Assembly: GCF_002741985.1 (NCBI RefSeq)
Contig: NZ_APHW01000021.1
Coordinates: 62,001-126,000 of the forward strand
Origin: Vibrio rotiferianus CAIM 577 = LMG 21460
Lineage (GTDB): Bacteria; Pseudomonadota; Gammaproteobacteria; Enterobacterales; Vibrionaceae
Reading direction: 5' to 3'
DNA: 64,000 nt
Every line of letters starts with the position of its first letter. Position 1 is the stretch's first letter. Below are positions 57,922 through 64,000 of the stretch, piece by piece. Position numbers and translations under genes: made by a program. Under the pieces are notes generated by a model. That model searched no databases and was not told where the DNA came from. It worked only from the letters and a program-made list of their open reading frames with translations.

Positions 57922-58228
57922 GACTCCTTGATGTCTCTTCGTCCTTGAACTGAAAGCCTCTTCGAAAATGAATGCTCAACAGAAATAATGAGGAAGATGG
58001 GATGTTGTGTTTAAAACTGTGCACTTTTTGTGCATCTGTTTTTCATTATTAACGCTAAGTCTCGGGAAAGAAAAGCAAGATTTAACAACAGAGTAACATT
58101 TGTGATCTTACAATCGGTACGTAAAGCGGTTATTGCAAATACGAAAGGAGTGAAATAAGAATTGCGGGCATAAAAAATGGAGTGGCAATTGCACACTCCA
58201 TTTCAGTGATAGTGATTAGTTTCGATGT
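57922..58228. other. 307-bp region between the ABC operon and yfbV
   Basis: No gene seen. It holds the ABC operon promoter (minus) and, at its right end, the yfbV terminator. AT-rich otherwise. Confidence 0.55.
58175..58203 (-). terminator. Terminator after yfbV
   Basis: AAATGGAGTG and CACTCCATTT around GCAATTGCA, with A6 on plus (T6 on minus) at the left. Confidence 0.85.
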
Positions 58229-58681
58229 TTAGAACCAACGCTCGAGTGCTGTCTTATCTAGTTGGCGGAATGCTCGGTTTAAGATCACCGCCAATTCTTT
58301 GTATCTTGGACGCGCTTTTACTGGTTCAAGTGCGAAACCTGACTCAGTGATCTTTTGGTGTAATTCACGGTACCAAGACGCCAGCGTAGGCGGTAACTTA
58401 GTATTTGAACGACTGCCCAACCACCACATGCCTTGCAGTGGCATACTGATCGCGAATAATGCAACCACGATGGCTTGCGGTAGCGCGTTGTAATTATTAA
58501 AAGCCATTTGAGTGAGCACACTGATCGCCGCGACTGCTGGCATAACTTTAATGCCAAAGCGTGTTGCTTTGATAATGCGTTGTTCGGGAAAAATGGCGTT
58601 CAGCTCTTTACGAACCGGCCAGATCTCCATGTAGCGTTGGCCGTCTTTCAGGCTATGGATCAATCCGACTTGTTTGCTCAT
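58229..58681 (-). CDS. yfbV: YfbV / UPF0208 membrane protein
   Basis: A 150-residue protein with two membrane helices (about 46-62 and 68-88) and a soluble C-terminal part. [17 protein letters not shown] and the PLQGMWWLG segment are typical of UPF0208. In E. coli YfbV has been linked to keeping the Ter macrodomain insulated. It is divergent from ackA, the same arrangement as in E. coli. Confidence 0.92.
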   Translation of the reverse strand: MSKQVGLIHSLKDGQRYMEIWPVRKELNAIFPEQRIIKATRFGIKVMPAVAAISVLTQMAFNNYNALPQAIVVALFAISMPLQGMWWLGSRSNTKLPPTLASWYRELHQKITESGFALEPVKARPRYKELAVILNRAFRQLDKTALERWF

Positions 58682-59027
58682 ACCGCTCTCTCACTAAAAA
58701 ATAGTTGAACATTTCAACTGAAGGCGCAAAAAATTGATGAAAGTTAATATTCTTTCAAAATTTTTTTGTTATCATTGCCTATTATCGCTATCCTTTGCAG
58801 ACCCTCAATCTCATTGTTGCCGTTATTTACAATTTAAGCAACTCCGAGATTCCTATCTGCACGGATCGCATCATAGTGATGGATGGGTTCATCACTATTC
58901 TTTTATATGGAATTAGAACAATTTTTGACCAAGATTAGTGCGCAGCCTTGCTGGTATCGTCTATTCTTGTGATTGATTTTCATCCTTAACTGATTTTTTT
59001 GTCAGACGAATAAACAGGTAGTCATAC
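58682..59027. other. 346-bp yfbV-ackA intergenic region
   Basis: No gene seen. It contains the divergent promoters and a leader of ackA. TTGATGAAAGTTAA near 58733 partly resembles an FNR site (TTGAT-N4-ATCAA) but the right half is poor. A dyad AGTTGAACATTTCAACT lies near 58702. Confidence 0.5.
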
Positions 59028-60224
59028 ATGTCTAAGCTAGTTTTAGTTTTAAACTGTGGTAGTTCTTCTCTTAAATTTGCTGTTGTTGATGCAGAAACAG
59101 GTGCAGAGCACCTAACAGGTCTTGCAGAGTGTCTTGGTCTTCCAGAAGCTCGTATGAAATGGAAACTTGACGGCAAGCACGAAGCTCAACTTGGTGCAGG
59201 CGCAGCTCACGTAGAAGCACTATCATTCATGGTAGAAACTATTCTTGCTTCTAAGCCAGAGCTTAAAGCTAACCTAGGCGCTATCGGTCACCGTATCGTA
59301 CACGGTGGTGAGCAGTTCACTCAATCTGCACTGATCACTGATGAAGTTCTAAAGGGTATTCAAGACGCTGCGACTTTCGCACCTCTTCACAACCCAGCAC
59401 ACCTTATCGGTATCGAAGCTGCTAAAGTAAACTTCCCAGAGCTTAAAAACGTTGCTGTATTTGACACTGCGTTCCACCAAACTATGCCTGAAGAGTCTTT
59501 CCTATACGCTCTTCCATACAACCTATACAAAGAGCACGGCATCCGTCGTTACGGCATGCACGGTACTTCACACCTGTTCATCACTCGTGAAGTTGCTAAC
59601 CTACTAGACAAGCCAGTTGAAGAAGTAAACATCATCAACTGTCACCTAGGTAACGGTGCTTCTGTTTGTGCAATCAAGAACGGTAAATCTGTAGACACTT
59701 CTATGGGTCTAACTCCTCTTGAAGGTCTAGTAATGGGTACTCGTTGTGGTGACATCGATCCAGCGATCATCTTCCACCTACACGACGCTCTAGGTTACTC
59801 TGTTGAACAAATCAACAACATGCTAACTAAAGAGTCTGGTCTTGCTGGTCTAACTGAAGTGACTTCTGACTGTCGTTTCGTTGAAGACAACTACGGTGAG
59901 AAAGAAGAAGCAACTCGCGCAATGGACGTGTTCTGTCACCGTCTAGCTAAATACGTAGCGGGTTACACAGCTTCAATGGAAGGCCGTCTAGACGCAATCA
60001 CTTTCACTGGCGGTATCGGCGAGAACTCTGGCCCTATCCGTGAAATGGTTCTTAACCGTCTAGCTATCTTCGGCATCGAAGTAGACAGCGAAGCAAACCT
60101 TAAAGCACGTTTCGGTGGTGAAGGTACTATCACTACTGCAAACAGCCGTATCCCTGCAATGGTTATCTCTACTAACGAAGAGCTAGTTATCGCTGAAGAC
60201 ACTGCACGTCTAGCAGGTCTTTAA
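59028..60224 (+). CDS. ackA: Acetate kinase
   Basis: A 398-residue kinase interconverting acetate and acetyl-phosphate with [11 protein letters not shown] at residues 9-16, HRIVHGGE, the GMHGTSH phosphate loop and [10 protein letters not shown] are present. ackA-pta is an operon-like pair, though a terminator lies between. Codon use is that of a highly expressed gene. The ATG at 59028 has CAGGTAG upstream. Confidence 0.97.
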   Translation: MSKLVLVLNCGSSSLKFAVVDAETGAEHLTGLAECLGLPEARMKWKLDGKHEAQLGAGAAHVEALSFMVETILASKPELKANLGAIGHRIVHGGEQFTQSALITDEVLKGIQDAATFAPLHNPAHLIGIEAAKVNFPELKNVAVFDTAFHQTMPEESFLYALPYNLYKEHGIRRYGMHGTSHLFITREVANLLDKPVEEVNIINCHLGNGASVCAIKNGKSVDTSMGLTPLEGLVMGTRCGDIDPAIIFHLHDALGYSVEQINNMLTKESGLAGLTEVTSDCRFVEDNYGEKEEATRAMDVFCHRLAKYVAGYTASMEGRLDAITFTGGIGENSGPIREMVLNRLAIFGIEVDSEANLKARFGGEGTITTANSRIPAMVISTNEELVIAEDTARLAGL

Positions 60225-60230
60225 TGATTA

Positions 60231-60261
60231 AACTGGCTAGCCGATTGGCTAGCCAGTTTTT
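60231..60261 (+). terminator. Terminator or attenuator between ackA and pta
   Basis: AACTGGCTAGCC and GGCTAGCCAGTT around GATT, then T4. It lies 100 bp before pta, so pta relies on read-through or its own promoter. Confidence 0.85.
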
Positions 60262-60332
60262 CTTCCAAAGAATTTATTAGGGGCTTAACTCCTATTCTCT
60301 GAATTTTCATGGAATAAGAGTTGAGCTTTTAT

Positions 60333-60340
60333 CCCCCCCC
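60333..60340 (+). repeat. C8 tract in the pta leader
   Basis: A run of exactly eight C, 22 bp before the pta start codon. One of four C8/G8 runs in the window; the other three break genes. Confidence 0.85.
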
Positions 60341-60362
60341 AATAGCTAAAGGTACTCTACGA

Positions 60363-62528
60363 ATGTCTCGTACTATTATGCTTATCCCTGCAAGTGCTGG
60401 TGTTGGTCTAACTAGCGTAAGCATGGGTGTTCTTCGCGCAATGGAGCGCAAAGGCGTTAAAGTTTCTTTCTACAAACCAATTTCACAGCCACGTTCTGGC
60501 GGTGATCAACCAGATCTAACTTCAACTATCGTTGGCTACAACAGCGATATGAAGATTGGTCAACCTGTAGCGATGTCTGTTGCTGAAAGCCTAATCGGTA
60601 ACGACAACATGGACGAGCTACTAGAAACTGTTGTTGAGCGTTACAACCAAATCAACAAAGATGCAGATGTAACGCTTATCGAAGGTCTAGTACCAACTCG
60701 TAAGCACCCATTCGCTAACCAAGTGAACGCGGAAATCGCAGCAACACTAGGCGCGGAAATCGTTCTTGTTGCAACTCCTGGTACAGATAACCCAGCTCAA
60801 CTTAAAGAGCGCATTGAAGTAGCATGTTCTAACTTCGGTGGTACTAAGAACAAGAACATCTCTGGCGTAATCATCAACAAGCTAAACGCACCTGTTGATG
60901 AAGCTGGCCGTACTCGCCCTGACCTATCTGAAATCTTTGACGATGCAGACAGCGCGAAGCAAAACGAAATGAAAGTGATGGAAATCTTCAACACTTCTCC
61001 AATTCGTGTACTAGGTTGCGTGCCATGGAGCATCGATCTTATCGCTACTCGTGCAATCGATATGGCTCAGCACCTAAACGCTGACATTATCAACGAAGGT
61101 GACATCGCAACTCGTCGTATTAAGAGCATCACTTTCTGTGCACGTTCTCTGCCAAACATGATTGAGCACTTCAAACCAGGCTCTCTACTTGTTACTTCTG
61201 CAGACCGTCCAGACGTTATCGTTGCAGCTGCACTTGCAGCAATGAACGGCGTTGATATCGGTGCAGTGCTTCTAACTGGCGGTTACGACATCCCAGAAGA
61301 AATCGTGGGTCTATGTAAGCCAGCATTCGAAACTGGTCTACCGATCTTCAAAGCACAAGGTAACACTTGGCAAACTTCTCTGAACCTACAGAGCTTCTCT
61401 ATCGAAGTTCCTGCAGACGATAAAGAGCGTATCGAGTTCATCAACGAGCACGTTGCTGGTCACATCGACGGTAACTGGATCGAGTCTATGACTGAAGGTA
61501 CTCAAAAGTCTCGTCGTCTAAGCCCACCAGCATTCCGTTACCAGCTAACTGAGTTCGCTCGTAAAGCTGGCAAGCGTATCGTTCTTCCTGAAGGTGACGA
61601 GCCACGTACAGTTAAAGCTGCGGCTATCTGTGCTGAGCGCGGCATCGCGGAGTGTGTGCTTCTAGGTAACCCAGACGAAATCCGTCGCGTTGCAGAGCAG
61701 CAAGGCGTAACACTAGGTGCTGGCGTAACTATCATCAACTCTGATGAAGTTCGTGAAAACTACGTGGCTCGTCTAGTTGAGCTACGTGGCGCGAAAGGCA
61801 TGACTGAAGTTGTTGCTCGCGAGAAACTACAAGATTCAGTATTCCTAGGCACAATGATGCTTGAGAACGACGAAGTAGACGGTCTAGTTTCTGGTGCGGT
61901 TCACACCACAGCGAACACTATCGTTCCTCCGTTCCAAATCATCAAGACTGCACCTGATGCTTCTATCGTATCTTCTGTATTCTTCATGCTACTGCCTGAC
62001 CAAGTATTGGTTTACGGTGACTGTGCGATCAACCCAGATCCAACAGCGGAACAGCTAGCTGAAATCGCTATCCAATCTGCTGATTCTGCAGCAGCATTCG
62101 GTATCGACCCACGCGTTGCTATGATCTCTTACTCTACTGGTGAATCTGGTAAGGGTGCAGACGTAGATAAAGTACGTGAAGCAACTAAGATTGCTCAAGA
62201 GAAACGTCCAGATCTAGTGATCGACGGTCCTCTACAGTACGACGCAGCGATCATGGAAAACGTAGCTGCTTCTAAAGCGCCTAACTCTCCAGTAGCAGGT
62301 AAAGCGACTGTATTCGTATTCCCAGACCTAAACACTGGTAACACGACTTACAAAGCGGTACAGCGTTCAGCAGACCTAGTATCTATCGGTCCAATGCTGC
62401 AAGGTATGCGTAAGCCTGTAAACGATCTATCTCGCGGTGCACTAGTAGACGATATCGTATACACAGTTGCTCTAACTGCGATTCAGGCAGATCAAGCTGA
62501 CCAAGCAAAAGAGAAAGCAGTTAACTAA
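60363..62528 (+). CDS. pta: Phosphate acetyltransferase
   Basis: A 721-residue enzyme converting acetyl-CoA and phosphate to acetyl-phosphate. Start at the ATG at 60363 ([20 protein letters not shown]); the longer frame to 60321 is a leader artefact. The N-terminal P-loop-like and DRTGG domains, typical of long enterobacterial-type Pta, regulate activity; the C-terminal catalytic domain starts near residue 385 ([21 protein letters not shown]) and includes [10 protein letters not shown]. It works with AckA for acetate overflow and acetyl-phosphate signalling. Confidence 0.96.
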   Translation: MSRTIMLIPASAGVGLTSVSMGVLRAMERKGVKVSFYKPISQPRSGGDQPDLTSTIVGYNSDMKIGQPVAMSVAESLIGNDNMDELLETVVERYNQINKDADVTLIEGLVPTRKHPFANQVNAEIAATLGAEIVLVATPGTDNPAQLKERIEVACSNFGGTKNKNISGVIINKLNAPVDEAGRTRPDLSEIFDDADSAKQNEMKVMEIFNTSPIRVLGCVPWSIDLIATRAIDMAQHLNADIINEGDIATRRIKSITFCARSLPNMIEHFKPGSLLVTSADRPDVIVAAALAAMNGVDIGAVLLTGGYDIPEEIVGLCKPAFETGLPIFKAQGNTWQTSLNLQSFSIEVPADDKERIEFINEHVAGHIDGNWIESMTEGTQKSRRLSPPAFRYQLTEFARKAGKRIVLPEGDEPRTVKAAAICAERGIAECVLLGNPDEIRRVAEQQGVTLGAGVTIINSDEVRENYVARLVELRGAKGMTEVVAREKLQDSVFLGTMMLENDEVDGLVSGAVHTTANTIVPPFQIIKTAPDASIVSSVFFMLLPDQVLVYGDCAINPDPTAEQLAEIAIQSADSAAAFGIDPRVAMISYSTGESGKGADVDKVREATKIAQEKRPDLVIDGPLQYDAAIMENVAASKAPNSPVAGKATVFVFPDLNTGNTTYKAVQRSADLVSIGPMLQGMRKPVNDLSRGALVDDIVYTVALTAIQADQADQAKEKAVN

Positions 62529-62552
62529 TAACCGCGCTTCTTGCAAGATAAC

Positions 62553-62580
62553 AAAACCTCGCCTCGGCGAGGTTTTTTTT
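62553..62580 (+). terminator. Terminator after pta
   Basis: AAAACCTCGCC and GGCGAGGTTTT around TC with a run of eight T. Confidence 0.9.
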
Positions 62581-62598
62581 ACCTTTTGGTTTGAATAA

Positions 62599-63873
62599 TC
62601 AATAAATCACCAAAAACAAAGCAGCCCCAGAAAGCACACAGCCAATCATTACCGGTGCCACTTTTGCCGACAGCGCTTTATCCCCTATCGCAACGACCAT
62701 CCCCATCTTAACGATGGTATTTACAGACGCAGCAATCAAAATACCAAGTGCGGCAGTCGTCACACTCAAGGTTTGGGTACTTTGTCGTCCAAGAGCCAAC
62801 GAGATAGCATCGACATCGGTGATGCCTGAAAGCGCAGATAATATCAATACCCCGGCATTACCAAACCAGTCTGACAGCGCATGGGACAACAGCATAATGG
62901 CCGCCAACACTACGCCAAAGAACAGTGCCGATTGAAGTGCTAAAGGGTTACGCTGTTTATTAGATTGCTCCACTTTCCCTATCTCGCTCCGACGCCATAT
63001 CCACCAAGCAGGCAGATAAAGAGCGACCATCATGATGAGCACTATTGGCCACAATAAAGCGACTAATTGCGGGTTAATCACCGAAAGAACGATTAACAAA
63101 CGAGGGAACATAGTCCCACAACTCAGTAGTATGCCACTGGCAAGCAAAGGGCTTATATTGGCTTGCTCACGAGAGAGGTGAGAAAACTGTAGCGTAAGTG
63201 CGGTAGAAGAACTTAACCCAGCAAAGACAGACGTAAACAAAATGCCCCGCTTCGCGCCACCAATCTTAATCGCGAAATAACCGACAAATGAAATACTGGC
63301 AATTAGTACGACCATCCACCAGATTTCATAAGGGTTGAGCGCACTCCAAGGACCATAAGCTTGATTCGGAAGAAGTGGTAATAAAACGATGGAAATGAGT
63401 AGCAGACGTAAAGCTGCATCAAGCTCATACTCTTGCAGCCTTTGTAGGGCATGGTGAAGCTCTTTCTTATTATCGAGTACAACCGCAGTAATGACCGCTG
63501 CTCCAGCTGCCAGAACAGGTTCGCCAGAAACGGTCAAACAGCCAAGAACAAAAGTAATCACTAAGCTAACCACACCTGTGATGCTAATGTCCTCACTCTT
63601 TCGTTGTTGAATGACAAATGCGATACAAGCAAGGATAACCAGTGCGATTAGAGCAAAGCCAATCAGTAAAGGTGTATAGATATTGGCAAGAATCCCAACC
63701 AAACCACCAAGTAATCCAACTAAGGAAAAGGTTCGAATACCTGCCACGCGGCTACCTTCGACACTATTGCGCATCACCCAACCACGTTGTGTGCCCACAA
63801 TCGCACCCAGTAATAGTGCAATAAACAGATTCCAAATTAGCTGCTCACCACTGACGAACTCATTGATATCCAT
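62599..63873 (-). CDS. MgtC/DUF4010-family membrane protein
   Basis: A 424-residue polytopic membrane protein, about 12-13 helices. The N-terminal third (LLLGAIVGTQRGW to VAGIRTFSLVGLLGGLVG) is the MgtC-like fold; the C-terminal part (LILSALSGITDVDAIS and onward) is the DUF4010 repeat, which shows internal similarity to it. Function unknown; MgtC relatives affect magnesium or ATP homeostasis, but this branch is uncharacterised. Convergent with pta. Confidence 0.85.
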   Translation of the reverse strand: MDINEFVSGEQLIWNLFIALLLGAIVGTQRGWVMRNSVEGSRVAGIRTFSLVGLLGGLVGILANIYTPLLIGFALIALVILACIAFVIQQRKSEDISITGVVSLVITFVLGCLTVSGEPVLAAGAAVITAVVLDNKKELHHALQRLQEYELDAALRLLLISIVLLPLLPNQAYGPWSALNPYEIWWMVVLIASISFVGYFAIKIGGAKRGILFTSVFAGLSSSTALTLQFSHLSREQANISPLLASGILLSCGTMFPRLLIVLSVINPQLVALLWPIVLIMMVALYLPAWWIWRRSEIGKVEQSNKQRNPLALQSALFFGVVLAAIMLLSHALSDWFGNAGVLILSALSGITDVDAISLALGRQSTQTLSVTTAALGILIAASVNTIVKMGMVVAIGDKALSAKVAPVMIGCVLSGAALFLVIY

Positions 63874-63966
63874 ACCCCACCTCAGTCCAAGATCGGCCGT
63901 TATATCATCAGTTTATGTTATGAGCGGAAAGAAGTTGTGATGGTTGGAAGATATTGAGAAAAAAGA

Positions 63967-63992
63967 AAAAGCGCACATCAGATGGCGCTTTT
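63967..63992 (-). terminator. Hairpin at the right edge of the window
   Basis: AAAAGCGC and GCGCTTTT around a 10-nt loop that can pair further (CAT/ATG). Flanking runs suit both directions; it probably ends a gene beyond the window. The 127 bases from 63874 hold no gene. Confidence 0.7.
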
Positions 63993-64000
63993 CTCGGAGA

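Noticed and set aside
58733..58746. FNR-like site before ackA
   Set aside because: Only the left half matches the consensus; the right half has too many mismatches.
1..64000. CRISPR arrays, insertion sequences, prophage genes, tRNA or rRNA genes
   Set aside because: None were seen when reading both strands; no spaced direct repeats, transposase or integrase motifs were found.

Overview
The window is a stretch of a Vibrio chromosome, most likely the Harveyi clade (V. parahaemolyticus, alginolyticus, harveyi, campbellii). Evidence: the fadR-nhaB-dsbB order with a long, insertion-bearing FadR of 279 residues; the cluster rpmF-plsX-fabH-fabD-fabG-acpP-fabF-pabC-mltG-tmk-holB-tatD; CheV, Mlc and YfbV-AckA-Pta of gammaproteobacterial type; and a Vibrio-type imperfect inverted repeat. 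The species cannot be fixed from sequence reading alone. I see no rRNA, tRNA, CRISPR array, insertion sequence, integrase or prophage.

Layout. 0-6 kb: the end of yciK, then an SOS mutagenesis cassette (imuA-imuB-dnaE2) behind a near-consensus LexA box. 6-17 kb: cheV and a possible 31-aa ORF, the glucose repressor mlc, pykA, a patatin-like lipase with the 30-aa YnhF-type protein, two small outer-membrane barrels, an NSS amino-acid transporter with its 32-aa small subunit, and ptsG preceded by an Mlc-like operator. 17-27.7 kb: the fatty-acid/phospholipid synthesis cluster with DNA-replication and cell-wall genes, all on the minus strand. 27.8-42.9 kb: maf/yceF, rluC, rne with a structured leader, a SulP transporter, a low-molecular-weight phosphatase, cobO, asmA, udk, mrp, metG. 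43-46 kb: the only clearly accessory part, a toxin-like protein with a glycine-rich C-terminal membrane segment followed by two tandemly duplicated two-helix membrane proteins, then two unrecognised genes. 46-53 kb: fadR, nhaB, dsbB, a YecA-like protein, dusC and a diguanylate cyclase. 53-58 kb: malZ and a TrpXYZ-like ABC transporter operon. 58-64 kb: yfbV, ackA-pta and a DUF4010/MgtC-like membrane protein.

How the genes fit together. Several genes concern sugar entry and overflow metabolism: Mlc (repressor), PtsG (glucose uptake), PykA, AckA-Pta and MalZ. The minus-strand cluster couples membrane lipid synthesis to replication and cell-wall growth. The 43-45 kb cassette looks like an orphan effector/immunity unit resembling the membrane-disrupting type VI effectors described in Vibrio. 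This is the best candidate for a little-known system here.

Quality caution. Four otherwise intact genes are broken by small indels: mltG, malZ, and the ATPase (three indels) and substrate-binding genes of the ABC operon. Every C/G run longer than five in the window is exactly eight long; three of the four such runs break coding frames, and restoring six bases repairs each frame. This points to homopolymer errors in the assembly more than to biology, although phase variation is not excluded.
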